Assembly: GCA_937906165.1 (NCBI GenBank)
Contig: CALCYA010000096.1
Location: 6,608 to 70,607, forward strand
DNA: 64,000 nt
From: an uncultured Bacteroidales bacterium
GTDB lineage: Bacteria; Bacteroidota; Bacteroidia; Bacteroidales; Bacteroidaceae
Direction: 5' to 3'
The notes under the pieces were generated by a model. It was not told the origin of the DNA. It did no database searches and was given only the letters and a program-made list of their open reading frames with translations. Below, one piece after another: positions 8,017 to 16,834 of the stretch. Position numbers and translations under genes: made by a program. Each line of letters begins with the position of its first letter. Position 1 is the stretch's first letter.

Positions 8017-9543
8017 TCATTTGATAGGTGTTGAACCGGCCATCATTGTGCGGCCCTCGTCAAATGTGTTCCCGTTGTCGGCATCGTCAAAGCCCAGTAT
8101 TATGTGAGCGTCATAAATTGTGCTCATGTTGTTGCCTTGCTCAATTGCCGGCAACCACTTCTTTGACTTTACATATCTTTCTATGACTTCAATAGCTTCT
8201 CTCTTACAATTCTCAATGGTGTTGCCGGCATCCTTGATGCTACCGGCAATGGATACATTACAACCCTTGTTTGTTATGCTGTGGGCATTGCCTTCCTTGT
8301 CGGCAATGAATTCTATCCTTGCGCTACATTGTCTTACATTCATTTCCTTGAGTCTGTCACCAAGTTCGCTGCCGGTGATGTTGACATGCTCGAAGTATGT
8401 CTCGGAAGCATGCTCCTCTTGTCGCTCAATGAGCCTTTTTGCCTCTTTGGAGAGTTCTAATTCCACTAATGGCTCAATCTCTTCCTGGGGTTTCCCGATT
8501 CTTGCAGCCTTTATATGCAGGGGGAGTGGGGAGGTCTCAACAGCGGGCCGTATGGGGACGGTTGTCTCTTTTTCTAATGCTGCCGGCTCTTCTACATACG
8601 TAGTTCTCTGTTCTATTATACTGTATACGTATTCAGGCTTGGCAAAGATGAAAAGGAACAATAGTGTCATCGGGGCAAAAGCAAGTGCTTTTCCTTTGTT
8701 TATCCAAGCTGACGGCTTGCGTGCCATCATCATTATCCTCTTTCTTACGCAACTTTGATTGAAATTATTAGCGAGGTTGAATGCTGTGTCACCTACGGCC
8801 TTCTTTAATAGCAACAACTGGTATGCTTTTGCGTTGCCGTGGTGTTCAAGGACATATCTGTCGGCCTCGTACTCGTGTATCTCCTTCAAATCATTGGCAA
8901 GCATATATGCAAACGGGTTGAACCATTGCAATGACTTTACGATACTCAACAGCAGCATGTCCCAAGAGTGCCCGTGGCGGTAGTGTCCTTCCTCGTGAAG
9001 AAGTATCTCCTTACCGCACTCCTTGTAGTCTTCCTTTGAAATGACTGTGTGGCTGAACCAACTGAAAGGGGCACCATTGCCGGCGTGGTAATGGATTGTC
9101 ATACCGTTTTGCTCTGTCTCAATGACTGCACAATGTCTGATTCCAAGTATGATCTTCACAATCTCTGCACAACGTAGTACCAATGTTATTAAGACACCCG
9201 TCAGGTATATCATAAGCAGTGTGTCGGTTTTGAAGATGTCTTTCCATCGGAATGCCTTGTCGGCGATGGGGCTGTCTGCCGGCAAGGTGCCGGTATGCGG
9301 AATTTCTATGCTGGGTGTCTCGGATACGGTGTTGCCGGCGGCATCAATGATTTTCACAATTTCCACCTCTACAGGGAATGTTACAATGATAGTGGGCATT
9401 ATAGCAGATACCGCAATTATACCAAGGAGCAGTATGCGGTTGAAGGTCGCGAATGTCTCTTTCCTCAGCAATAGGGCAAAAGGAATGTAGAGCAGTGCAA
9501 GACACAGAGCCCATTTGAGTATGTATGTGATTGCTGTTATCAT
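8017..9543 (-). CDS. M56-family (BlaR1-like) membrane metalloprotease with TonB-like tail
   Basis: A 508-residue inner-membrane zinc protease of the BlaR1/MecR1 type. Hydrophobic segments lie near residues 5-25, 35-55, 108-130 and 290-312. Between the third and fourth sits the catalytic HEEGH at 183-187 with the third ligand region HEYEAD at 223-228, both intact. Instead of a penicillin-binding sensor domain, the C-terminal periplasmic part (about 370-480) resembles a TonB C-terminal domain. In characterised systems the cytosolic protease cleaves the BlaI repressor on signal. Its start overlaps the upstream TonB-domain gene by four bases and its stop overlaps an ATG of the next gene. The signal sensed is unknown; beta-lactam sensing should not be assumed. 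Confidence 0.87.
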   Translation of the reverse strand: MITAITYILKWALCLALLYIPFALLLRKETFATFNRILLLGIIAVSAIMPTIIVTFPVEVEIVKIIDAAGNTVSETPSIEIPHTGTLPADSPIADKAFRWKDIFKTDTLLMIYLTGVLITLVLRCAEIVKIILGIRHCAVIETEQNGMTIHYHAGNGAPFSWFSHTVISKEDYKECGKEILLHEEGHYRHGHSWDMLLLSIVKSLQWFNPFAYMLANDLKEIHEYEADRYVLEHHGNAKAYQLLLLKKAVGDTAFNLANNFNQSCVRKRIMMMARKPSAWINKGKALAFAPMTLLFLFIFAKPEYVYSIIEQRTTYVEEPAALEKETTVPIRPAVETSPLPLHIKAARIGKPQEEIEPLVELELSKEAKRLIERQEEHASETYFEHVNITGSELGDRLKEMNVRQCSARIEFIADKEGNAHSITNKGCNVSIAGSIKDAGNTIENCKREAIEVIERYVKSKKWLPAIEQGNNMSTIYDAHIILGFDDADNGNTFDEGRTMMAGSTPIK

Positions 9544-10715
9544 TGTCCTTCTCCTTTCAGTTTAAGTCTTACGACGCAGTAGGTCTCTCTTGGTTTACCG
9601 TCGTACAGCTCCGGTGTCCATCGGGGCATTTTCTTTATTGCATCTGTTACCTCATCACAAATGGCTTTAACGACCTTGTTTTCACTGTCCCACCCGCTAT
9701 GGCTCTCTTTGGTTATGCTTGGCCTGACATCGTAGATCTTGGCTTTTCCGTTTTTCTTTACAAAGAACTCTATCAAGACATTCCCTGTTACGTTGTTTCT
9801 TTTTATCACCTTGTTTGACCATATCTCGGCAAGGAGTACTTTCTTCAGTTCATTTATGCCACCAGGGAAGGCCGGAGCACTATGGTCTATCTCAATATCC
9901 CTGGTGTCAATGTAAATCTCTATGCATGCTTCAGTTTCACCTGCCGGGCAGTTGATGAATTCGTATAGTTTCTTTCCATTCAGTCTGTCGCCGATCAGCT
10001 CTGCGTTTTCTTCGAAGAGGATGTTTCTTTTGAAGAATTTGTTTTGCTCTTTCCTGAACTGGAACTTCCCTGGTACGAGTGAGAGGTTCTTGCCTCCATT
10101 GGAATAATAGTTTATCTTGATATCCTTGGACTTTTCGCTTTGTTGTGTAACTTCATTTGTTCCCCAGTAGATGTTGCCTATGTACCTGGTCTCTTGTATG
10201 ATGCCATTATTGTCGGCCTTTGCGTATATGTACGCGCTGCCGTCCACACCGAATATTCTCTTTTTGGTATCGTATGTGACGCACTCATCAATGAGCTCTT
10301 TCAACTTGCTTTTTGTCTTCAGGTTGTTTTCGTCATGTAAGTAACGTGGTTTCCATACAATCCTGCATCTGTTCTCGCCTTCTTCCCAGGTTTTGCTGTT
10401 CACTATGCTACGGCAACTCTCGAGCATTAGTTTCTCGGCTGTCTTTATGGAGTATTTGTCACTGTTGCCCGATAGTGTGGTCTCAAAGTCGGTCATCTCA
10501 ATCTTGCCGGCCTTTCCGTCTTTGTCGGCAAGGAACTTGACTGTAACATACGACTCCGAAAAAAAATCATTGTAGTTGAGGTTACTGCAATATACTCCCG
10601 CTGTACTGTCAAGGTATACAACGATATCCTGAAGCACGTTGCTTTGTGCCTGTATGCCGGTAGTAGCCAACATACACGCAGTTATGGCGGTTGTTATGTG
10701 CCTCAACATTCTCAT
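9540..10715 (-). CDS. Exported protein with TonB C-terminal-like domain
   Basis: A 391-residue protein with a signal peptide (MRMLRHITTAITACMLATTGIQAQ in two parts, cleavage after AQA/Q). A first domain with KFLADKDGKAGKIEMTDFET around 60-80 looks like a degenerate TonB-C fold. The second, around 279-388, starts with the typical PAFPGGINELKKVL motif, continues with GNVLIEFFVKKNGKA and ends in a PRWTPELYDGKPRETY strand, as in Bacteroidota energy-transducer proteins. There is no N-terminal membrane anchor beyond the signal, so it is unlikely to be a working TonB motor partner. It is fused by four-base overlaps to BlaI before it and the M56 protease after it, which suggests it forms part of the periplasmic sensing unit (inference). 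Confidence 0.75.
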   Translation of the reverse strand: MRMLRHITTAITACMLATTGIQAQSNVLQDIVVYLDSTAGVYCSNLNYNDFFSESYVTVKFLADKDGKAGKIEMTDFETTLSGNSDKYSIKTAEKLMLESCRSIVNSKTWEEGENRCRIVWKPRYLHDENNLKTKSKLKELIDECVTYDTKKRIFGVDGSAYIYAKADNNGIIQETRYIGNIYWGTNEVTQQSEKSKDIKINYYSNGGKNLSLVPGKFQFRKEQNKFFKRNILFEENAELIGDRLNGKKLYEFINCPAGETEACIEIYIDTRDIEIDHSAPAFPGGINELKKVLLAEIWSNKVIKRNNVTGNVLIEFFVKKNGKAKIYDVRPSITKESHSGWDSENKVVKAICDEVTDAIKKMPRWTPELYDGKPRETYCVVRLKLKGEGQ

Positions 10716-11095
10716 TCCTGTGGATTGCTGTTCTGGATTATTTCAATGAGTTCCTTTATCTCACTTTGGCTCATCTTCTCGTTTTCGACAAAGAACTTGA
10801 GGAACGAAGAACCCGAACCTCCGAAGAAAGACCATTTTACATTGTCTATTACCTGGTTTGTGTACTCCTGCTTGCTCACGAGAGGAAAGAAGATGTATGT
10901 CTTTCCGCTTACCTTGCGATGCGATACAAAGCCCTTTGTGTCAAGTATCTTCAGGAATGTGGATACAGTTGTGTACGCCGGTTTAGGGTCTGGGTAACGC
11001 GCGATGATTTCGTGGATGATGCCGCCGTCGGGCATATCCCATAGGATGTTCATTACTTGTGCTTCAGCTTTTGTAAGTGTTCCGTACTTTTTCAT
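10712..11095 (-). CDS. BlaI/MecI-family transcriptional repressor
   Basis: A 127-residue winged-helix repressor of the penicillinase-repressor family. The N-terminal DNA-binding part shows LTKAEAQVMNILWDMPDGG and the recognition region PKPAYTTVSTFLKILDTKGF. A C-terminal dimer helix carries FLKFFVENEKMSQSEIKEL, the region in which M56 proteases cleave BlaI relatives. First gene of the four-gene operon; its stop overlaps the next start by four bases. It probably represses its own operon through the site upstream (see 11142-11167) until the downstream M56 protease removes it. Family assignment is firm; the operator is inferred. Confidence 0.93.
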   Translation of the reverse strand: MKKYGTLTKAEAQVMNILWDMPDGGIIHEIIARYPDPKPAYTTVSTFLKILDTKGFVSHRKVSGKTYIFFPLVSKQEYTNQVIDNVKWSFFGGSGSSFLKFFVENEKMSQSEIKELIEIIQNSNPQE

Positions 11096-11124
11096 GATAT
11101 TCTGTTTTTAATTGATGTTCTGCA

Positions 11125-11132
11125 CAAATGTA
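11125..11132 (-). promoter_or_regulatory. Promoter -7 box TACATTTG of the BlaI operon
   Basis: On minus TACATTTG, a full TAnnTTTG match, 29 bases before the BlaI start codon. Confidence 0.6.
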
Positions 11133-11141
11133 AAAAGAAAG

Positions 11142-11167
11142 ATTTAGAAATTTAAGTATTTAGAAAT
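11142..11167. promoter_or_regulatory. Candidate BlaI operator: 10-bp direct repeat
   Basis: ATTTAGAAAT occurs at 11142-11151 and again exactly at 11158-11167, a 16-base period, immediately upstream of the -7 box at 11125 and thus over the -33 region. Position and repetition suit binding by a dimeric repressor; assignment to BlaI is inference. Confidence 0.4.
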
Positions 11168-11241
11168 AAAAAATAGTCTTTTGGATTGTTTTTAACATTT
11201 ATTATTAGAAATAGGCTGAAACGCTATGTGATTATATATAA

Positions 11242-11270
11242 AAGGGGGTCACATCAAAAGTCCCCCCCTG
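11242..11270 (-). terminator. Terminator after the SanA-like gene
   Basis: On minus a G-run (GGGGGGG, part of 11262-11268) pairs with CCCCC (11244-11248) around a roughly 13-nt loop, followed by TTTTATATATA. It lies directly after the stop at 11275. Confidence 0.65.
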
Positions 11271-11274
11271 TTTT

Positions 11275-11919
11275 TCAAATGCTTATCTTTTCTCCAAGAA
11301 ATTTCGGTTGCTTACCGAACCAGATGTCAAGGAACATCTTGACCCTGGCAAGGCTTTCCCTGAGGAATCCTGTCCTGATATAGAATCTTGAGTTCTTTAC
11401 CTCTGTGGCATTGAATGCTATTGCATCGATGTCATTGGCAAGGGCAAGGTATACCGCACGCTCGTTGTGGAACTGTTGCGATATGATGGTGAATTTGCTC
11501 TGTCCGAAAACCTCTTTTGCACGTATTATCGAATCGAGAGTGCGGAATCCTGCGTAGTCGAGAATAATGTCTTTCTCGGGTATCCCCTGTGCCATAAGCG
11601 CCTCTTTCATGCATGTTGGCTCATCGTACTCTTTTGTGTGATTGTCGCCGCTGACAAGTATCTTGCTTATCTTCTTTGCCTTGTAGAGTCTCACGCATGC
11701 GTTTATCCTATGGATAAAATAGTAATTGCTCTTTCCGCTCTTCACTGTGGGGCTTGTACCCAGTACCAGTCCCACACGGTTTGCCGGAATATCTTCGACA
11801 TTGCTGTATATCCTTTCTTTGGTGCTCTGCTTCACAACAATATAGCATACCAAGGGTAGGGCAACTGCAATGATTGTTATTGCCAGGATAATGGATAGTG
11901 CTGTTATCATCTTCTTCAT
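11275..11919 (-). CDS. SanA/YdcF-like DUF218 membrane protein
   Basis: A 214-residue protein with one N-terminal membrane helix (ITALSIILAITIIAVALPLV) and a periplasmic DUF218 domain. I chose the ATG at 11919 (MKKMITALS); an ATG at 11946 would add nine residues of unlikely composition. Family motifs visible are VGLVLGTSP, the acidic KILVSGDNHTKEYDEPTCMK region and IISQQFHNERAVYLAL. E. coli SanA affects the vancomycin permeability barrier of the envelope; the chemistry of the family remains unclear. The gene stands alone, bracketed by two hairpins. Confidence 0.85.
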   Translation of the reverse strand: MKKMITALSIILAITIIAVALPLVCYIVVKQSTKERIYSNVEDIPANRVGLVLGTSPTVKSGKSNYYFIHRINACVRLYKAKKISKILVSGDNHTKEYDEPTCMKEALMAQGIPEKDIILDYAGFRTLDSIIRAKEVFGQSKFTIISQQFHNERAVYLALANDIDAIAFNATEVKNSRFYIRTGFLRESLARVKMFLDIWFGKQPKFLGEKISI

Positions 11920-11935
11920 TGTCGGTTGGGGGCAA

Positions 11936-11967
11936 AAATAGGTCACCGCATAGGCGATGACCTATTT
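11936..11967 (-). terminator. Terminator after the GH20 hexosaminidase gene
   Basis: AAATAGGTCA (11936-11945) and TGACCTATTT (11958-11967) form a 10-bp perfect stem, extended inward by CGC/GCG; the minus-strand arm runs into ATTTTTGCC. It lies about 20 bases beyond the stop at 11987. Confidence 0.7.
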
Positions 11968-11986
11968 ATATTATATGCTTACGGTA

Positions 11987-13966
11987 TTACCTGCAAACGT
12001 TCTCGACCTTGAAGTTTGTAACCTTGCTCTTGAAGTTGCCTGCCTTCTCAAGCGGGAACACGAGTGTACGTACGTAGTACATCTTGTCCTTGCCGCCCTC
12101 GTTGTGGTAGAGTGTCTGCTTGTCGAGTGTCTCAACGAGCTTGCCGTTCACGAAGAGCTTTGTAACCTGCTGGTTACCGCTGATTGTAACGTGAGCCTTC
12201 TCACCCGGGAAGAAACTGTAGTTGAAAGTCATGAGGTAGCCGTCGCGTGAGAAACCGAGCTTGCCGCTTGCGGGGTCGGCAAGGTAGAAGACAGCGTCGC
12301 GTGAGCTTGTCAATACTGTGCCAGGGCACTCCTTTGCCGCTACAATGTCGAATGATACGCTGTACTCGTAACCGACCTCTCTGATACCTGTCTCCTTTAC
12401 AAGGTTTGCAGCAGGCTTGAGTGCGGGAATTTCAACAAGTGTTCTCTTCTCGCCGCTGAAACGGCCTGCGATGTTGAGGCCCGGAGCGTCGCTGAGCGCA
12501 AGGCGTGCCTTGTCGAACTCTTCGTATGATACGGTTGGCTTTGCACCTGTCCACATCTTCACTGCCATAGTCTGCATAGCAGGGAATACACGGTAGTGGA
12601 TGTCCTTGCAGCTGATACCGTTGCCTGCATGGTCGTTCCATACAGCGAATGAACCGCCCTTTATCTGCGGGTGCTTCTCCTCGAATGTCTGGTTGCCTAT
12701 TACTGCCGGTGTCCAGCTGTTGTAGAGGTAGTTGCAGTTGAGGTAGTCATAATAGTAACCTGCAGCGGGTACGATATATGTGAAACCGTCGGGTATGCTG
12801 ATTACATCGTAACCGAGAGCTATCATCTCCTTTGGATCGGCATAGCCGTTGTACCACTCATACATGAGCACGTTGTCTACCTTTACGGGGGTGTTGCCCT
12901 TAGCGTGTGTCAATGCACCCCAAACGCAAGCCTGCTTGCCATACTTCTCGGCTGTGCGGATGCAGAAGTCGGTGAAGTAACGGAACTTCTCAACGACTGC
13001 TGTGTCACGGTTGGAGTATTCGTCGGTACCTACGTGGAAACGTGGACCGCGGAAAACCGGCTCCTCGCCGCCGAGGTACTCCATGAAGAGTGAGTCGATG
13101 AATGTGTATGTGCCCGGGTTGAAGAGGTCCAGGTGGTCAAGACCATAATCCTTGCTGCCGAGTTCGGGGCGGTAGTGTACGAATGCGAGTGAGTGAGCGG
13201 GTACGTCAATCTCAGGGATAATCTCTACACCTACGCGCTCCGCGTGCTTCTGAAGCTCGATGAACTCCTCCTTTGTGTAGTAGCCGTCACGTGATGTAAG
13301 GCCTGGGAAGAGGTCGCTCTCAAGGCGGAAACCTGACGGAGTCTTTGCCCAGTCGTGGTTGAAGTACTGCTTGAAGGCATTGTCGTTGAGGTGGATGTGG
13401 AATGTGTTCATCTTGTAGTATGCCATGAAGTCAACATACTCGTGCAGGAAGCTGATGGGGATGAACTTGCGGCCGCAGTCGAGCATGAAACTGCGCATCT
13501 CGTAGTCGGGGTAGTCAACGATGTTGCCCTTTGGGAGTACATTCGCGTTCTGCTCTGCAATCTGCAGGATTGTACGTGTCGCCCACATTGCAGCGCGTGC
13601 GTTGCCGGCTGTAATCTCAACCTTATCGGCGATGTTGATGGTGTAACCCTCTGCACCCAGCTTCTTGTTGTTCTTGACGTTGAATACGATGTCACCCTTG
13701 GCAGCCTTGCCCTCTACAACCTGGAGCTCTACACCTGTCATCTTCTTGAAGTCACATGCGAACTGCTTTGCAACCTCGGCAAGCTCTGCGCTCTTCTTTG
13801 AATAGACAACCTTTGTCTCTGATGTAATCTGGAACTCGCCTGTCGCACCTTTCCATTCACGGAGTTCAGGGATAACAAAAGGCTTCTTGTTCTTTTCGGC
13901 TGCAGTCACATTTGCTACAAATGAGAAGCAGATGACTGCAAGCAGGAATAAAATCTTGTTCTTCAT
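11987..13966 (-). CDS. Exported beta-N-acetylhexosaminidase, GH20
   Basis: A 659-residue secreted or periplasmic enzyme that removes terminal beta-linked GlcNAc/GalNAc, probably from host or dietary glycans. Signal peptide MKNKILFLLAVICFSFVANV. Residues about 30-150 are the GH20b domain; the catalytic (beta/alpha)8 barrel starts at DYEMRSFMLDCGRKFIP (about 153) and includes HIHLNDN (191-197). The catalytic pair D315-E316 lies in HVGTDEY; substrate-assisted catalysis uses this pair in the family. The last 140 residues resemble a beta-sandwich lectin-like tail (KLGFSRDGYLMTF). Good promoter upstream and hairpin downstream, so it is monocistronic. Confidence 0.94.
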   Translation of the reverse strand: MKNKILFLLAVICFSFVANVTAAEKNKKPFVIPELREWKGATGEFQITSETKVVYSKKSAELAEVAKQFACDFKKMTGVELQVVEGKAAKGDIVFNVKNNKKLGAEGYTINIADKVEITAGNARAAMWATRTILQIAEQNANVLPKGNIVDYPDYEMRSFMLDCGRKFIPISFLHEYVDFMAYYKMNTFHIHLNDNAFKQYFNHDWAKTPSGFRLESDLFPGLTSRDGYYTKEEFIELQKHAERVGVEIIPEIDVPAHSLAFVHYRPELGSKDYGLDHLDLFNPGTYTFIDSLFMEYLGGEEPVFRGPRFHVGTDEYSNRDTAVVEKFRYFTDFCIRTAEKYGKQACVWGALTHAKGNTPVKVDNVLMYEWYNGYADPKEMIALGYDVISIPDGFTYIVPAAGYYYDYLNCNYLYNSWTPAVIGNQTFEEKHPQIKGGSFAVWNDHAGNGISCKDIHYRVFPAMQTMAVKMWTGAKPTVSYEEFDKARLALSDAPGLNIAGRFSGEKRTLVEIPALKPAANLVKETGIREVGYEYSVSFDIVAAKECPGTVLTSSRDAVFYLADPASGKLGFSRDGYLMTFNYSFFPGEKAHVTISGNQQVTKLFVNGKLVETLDKQTLYHNEGGKDKMYYVRTLVFPLEKAGNFKSKVTNFKVENVCR

Positions 13967-14014
13967 AAATTATAGTTTGTTATTAATAGTATATTGCCTA
14001 TTTTGCATAATTTG

Positions 14015-14022
14015 CAAATATA
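14015..14022 (-). promoter_or_regulatory. Promoter -7 box TATATTTG for the GH20 gene
   Basis: On minus TATATTTG, full TAnnTTTG match, 48 bases before the ATG at 13966. Confidence 0.6.
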
Positions 14023-14084
14023 GTTTTTTTATTTATATAAAATATATTGTCAGTTCTTAAAAGTTATTAATATGGAGGCGCTCC

Positions 14085-14888
14085 CTATTCTCTGTTGCGG
14101 AGTTCCCAGAAGGCAACTGCTGCAGCCGCTGCTACGTTGAGGGAATCGACATTGTGTGACATCGGGATTTTTACTACATGATCTGATGCTGCTATTATCT
14201 CTGTAGGTAGCCCTTCTCCCTCTGTACCCATGATTATTGCAAGGCGTGGAATGTCCCTCAATAGGGGAGCGTCTATGGAAATGGAATCGTCGGAAAGTGC
14301 CATTGCGGCAGTAGTGAATCCAATGCGGTGCAGTTCTTCAATCCCATTGTCGAGCCATGTCCATGGAACAAGGAACACGCTGCCCATTGATACTCTGACG
14401 GCACGGCGGTTCAGGGGGTCGCATGAGTTGCGGGTGAGGAGCACTGCGTCAATGCCGAGTGCGGCAGCGCTACGGAATATTGCTCCTATGTTTGTGGTGT
14501 CTACAACGCCGTCAATGACGACAATGCGGCGTGCGCCACGGCAAACATCCTCGACTTCAGGTTCATCGGGGCGTCTCATGGCGCACAGCACTCCACGGGT
14601 GAGGGTGTAACCGGTGAGGCGTGCAAGCAACTCACGTTCTCCTGTGTATACGGGTATATCGCCGCAACGTGCGATGATGTCTGCTGCGTCACCGGTAATG
14701 TGCCGCTTCTCGCACAGCATGGCAAGCGGTGTATGCCCGGCATTGAGGGCTACATTTATCACCTTTGGGCTCTCGGCAATGAAGATGCCGTCGTCTTTCT
14801 CATGCTCCTTGCGCAGCTGAGCCTCGGTGAGTGTGCTGAATACCTCGACCCCGGGGTGGGTCAGTGATGTTATTTCAATAATTGGCAT
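14085..14888 (-). CDS. TrmH/SpoU-family RNA 2'-O-methyltransferase
   Basis: A 267-residue SPOUT-class RNA ribose methyltransferase. The N-terminal RNA-binding substrate domain (to about residue 100) precedes the knotted catalytic domain. Motif 1 is seen as VDTTNIGAIFRSAAALGIDA with the conserved Asn and Arg, motif 2 as LAIIMGTEGEGLP and motif 3 as IPMSHNVDSLNVAAAAAVAF, which forms the S-adenosylmethionine knot. The modified nucleotide cannot be predicted; relatives act on 23S rRNA or tRNA. It is divergent from the glutaminase gene, with 137 bases between the start codons. Confidence 0.92.
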   Translation of the reverse strand: MPIIEITSLTHPGVEVFSTLTEAQLRKEHEKDDGIFIAESPKVINVALNAGHTPLAMLCEKRHITGDAADIIARCGDIPVYTGERELLARLTGYTLTRGVLCAMRRPDEPEVEDVCRGARRIVVIDGVVDTTNIGAIFRSAAALGIDAVLLTRNSCDPLNRRAVRVSMGSVFLVPWTWLDNGIEELHRIGFTTAAMALSDDSISIDAPLLRDIPRLAIIMGTEGEGLPTEIIAASDHVVKIPMSHNVDSLNVAAAAAVAFWELRNRE

Positions 14889-14973
14889 AATTATGGATTA
14901 TACCGCGAAGATAGGCATAAAGGTCGCCGGATGCAAATTTTGCATTAAGATTAGTTTTGTTCAGAAAAATTGC

Positions 14974-14981
14974 TATCTTCG
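14974..14981 (+). promoter_or_regulatory. Possible promoter -7 box TATCTTCG for the glutaminase operon
   Basis: TATCTTCG matches TAnnTTTG in seven of eight positions, 45 bases before the chosen glutaminase start, with TTTTG at 14955-14959 upstream. Confidence 0.4.
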
Positions 14982-15025
14982 CGCTGTATGATGCTTGTCA
15001 TGCTATGTTCCAACAAGAATTCATA

Positions 15026-15940
15026 ATGGACTATAAGACTGTTTTAGAGGATATATACAAAGCTGTAAAGCCTTATTCCAATGTGGGTAAGGTGGCCGAT
15101 TATATACCGGAACTGGCGAAAGTGAACCCCGACAGGTTCGGAATATGTATGGATGTCATCGGCGACGGCTGTTACTCTGTGGGCGATGCTCAAGAGCGTT
15201 TCTCAATACAGAGCATCTCAAAGGTATTCGCCCTTGCGATGGCTCTCTCTGTCAAAGGCGAGGGGCTGTGGACAAGGGTCGGCAAAGAGCCTTCGGGCAC
15301 GGCTTTCAACTCCCTTGTTCAACTTGAAGTGGAACGCGGTATTCCCCGTAACCCTTTCATAAATGCAGGGGCTATGGTGCTGACAGATGTCCTGCTGACA
15401 TCTTTCGAAGACCCGGCCGGGAAATTTCTTGAGTTTGTCCGTGAACTTTGTGGCAGTAAGGATATCTCTTTCAATGAACAGGTGGCGCACTCGGAGCGTG
15501 AGAAGGCTTATCTGAATGCTGCTATAGCCAATCTCCTCAAATATCATAAAAATATCGAATGTGACGTCGAAGAGGTTTTGCATCTATATTTTCTCACCTG
15601 TTCGGTCGAGATGAGCTGCTGTGAACTGGCAAAGGCTTTCCTTGCATTTGCCGACCATACCGAACCTTTCTGTTATGCTGGTGTAGAGCTTACGCGCTCG
15701 CAGATAAAGCGTATGAACGCGATAATGCAGACATGCGGATTCTATGACGAGGCAGGTGAGTTCTCCTATCTTGTAGGCTTGCCCGGCAAGAGCGGTGTAG
15801 GTGGTGGCATTGCAGCCATTTATCCAATGTGCTATTCGGTGGCAGTCTGGAGCCCGCGCCTTAACGGAAAAGGCAATTCGGTAAAAGGAATGAAGGCGCT
15901 TGAGTTGCTGACGACAATGACAAACGAATCGATATTCTGA
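15026..15940 (+). CDS. glsA: Glutaminase (serine-dependent, GlsA family)
   Basis: A 304-residue cytosolic enzyme hydrolysing L-glutamine to glutamate and ammonia. I took the ATG at 15026 (MDYKTVLEDIYK), which gives the usual length of about 305-310 residues; the frame can be read 69 bases further back but runs into the promoter region. Landmarks are GKVADYIPELA, the catalytic S-x-x-K in SIQSISKVFALAMAL, NPFINAGAM, the TCSVEMSC segment and GLPGKSGVGGGI near the C-terminus. First gene of a plus-strand series that includes asparaginase, porin and dicarboxylate transporter. Bacterial glutaminases of this family support nitrogen release and, in enterics, acid resistance. Confidence 0.94.
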   Translation: MDYKTVLEDIYKAVKPYSNVGKVADYIPELAKVNPDRFGICMDVIGDGCYSVGDAQERFSIQSISKVFALAMALSVKGEGLWTRVGKEPSGTAFNSLVQLEVERGIPRNPFINAGAMVLTDVLLTSFEDPAGKFLEFVRELCGSKDISFNEQVAHSEREKAYLNAAIANLLKYHKNIECDVEEVLHLYFLTCSVEMSCCELAKAFLAFADHTEPFCYAGVELTRSQIKRMNAIMQTCGFYDEAGEFSYLVGLPGKSGVGGGIAAIYPMCYSVAVWSPRLNGKGNSVKGMKALELLTTMTNESIF

Positions 15941-15949
15941 TTGATGCTT

Positions 15950-16762
15950 ATGAAAGAGACAAAGGTGATATTCATAACTGGTGCATCTTCGGGCTTCGGT
16001 AAGGAGACTGCAGAGGAACTTGTAAGGCGTGGACACATTGTCTATGGCACAAGCCGTAAGGGCGCAGCTTGTGACAACGGGGTGCGTATGCTGCCGATGG
16101 ATGTAACTGACAAGGATTCCATTGCCCTGGCTGTGGATAGAGTGGTGACCGAGCAGGGACGTATCGATGTCCTCATAAACAATGCCGGTGTGGGAATAAG
16201 CGGTGCATTGGAACTTGCTACCGAAGAAGAGATTGAGTGGCAGATGGGAACGAACTTCAAAGGCATGGTGAATATGTGCAATGCGGTGCTGCCCCACATG
16301 CGTAAGGCCCGTAACGGACGCATTATAAATATAAGTTCCATTGCCGGCGTCATGGCTGTTCCTTTTCAGGGCTTCTATTCTGCCTCCAAATTTGCCATCG
16401 AGGGTTACAGCGAGGCTCTCTCAATGGAGGTATATCCTTTCGGCATAAAGGTGTGCGTGGTGGAGCCCGGTGATTTCTCTACCAATTTCACTGCCAACAG
16501 GAATGTCTCAAGGGAGACACTTGCCTGTGATGACTATCGTGAGTGCTTTGAACGTACTATGGATATAATTGAAAAGGAAGAACTCGGCGGGTCAAAGCCC
16601 ATCAAACTTGCCAAGAGGATTGCCCGTCTGGTAGAGCGCAGGAACCCTCCTTTCCGTACAAAGGTGGGCCCGTGGTTCCAGGTGGCGTTGGCAAAGGTGC
16701 GTTGGATGGTGCCGCAGCCGTGGTTTGCTAAAGGACTGCGGTGGTTCTATAAGATAAAGTAA
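15950..16762 (+). CDS. Short-chain dehydrogenase/reductase
   Basis: A 270-residue Rossmann-fold oxidoreductase of the classical SDR family. The nucleotide-binding TGASSGFGKETAEELVRRGH lies at the N-terminus, NNAG at about 85, the catalytic serine in INISSIAGV and the YxxxK pair in YSASKFAIEGYSEAL. The start could be ATG 15944 or 15950; the latter gives MKETKVIFITGAS. An Arg-containing loop after beta-2 (YGTSRKG) suggests NADP(H). It follows glutaminase by under 10 bases, so it is co-transcribed, but its substrate is unknown and a link to glutamine metabolism is not evident. Confidence 0.9.
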   Translation: MKETKVIFITGASSGFGKETAEELVRRGHIVYGTSRKGAACDNGVRMLPMDVTDKDSIALAVDRVVTEQGRIDVLINNAGVGISGALELATEEEIEWQMGTNFKGMVNMCNAVLPHMRKARNGRIINISSIAGVMAVPFQGFYSASKFAIEGYSEALSMEVYPFGIKVCVVEPGDFSTNFTANRNVSRETLACDDYRECFERTMDIIEKEELGGSKPIKLAKRIARLVERRNPPFRTKVGPWFQVALAKVRWMVPQPWFAKGLRWFYKIK

Positions 16763-16834
16763 CCTTGAAACAAAATTAACTTAATGTGCGTTGAATAAAA
16801 AAACTTGAAGTATAACTTATAAAAACCAACAATT

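Noticed and set aside
8017..11095. Beta-lactam resistance operon
   Set aside because: BlaI and an M56 protease are present, but there is no beta-lactamase or penicillin-binding sensor domain; the output gene is an MG2/Sel1 protein.
15584..16297. 237-codon open frame on minus across glutaminase and SDR
   Set aside because: It runs opposite two intact enzymes with catalytic motifs and shows no protein-family features.
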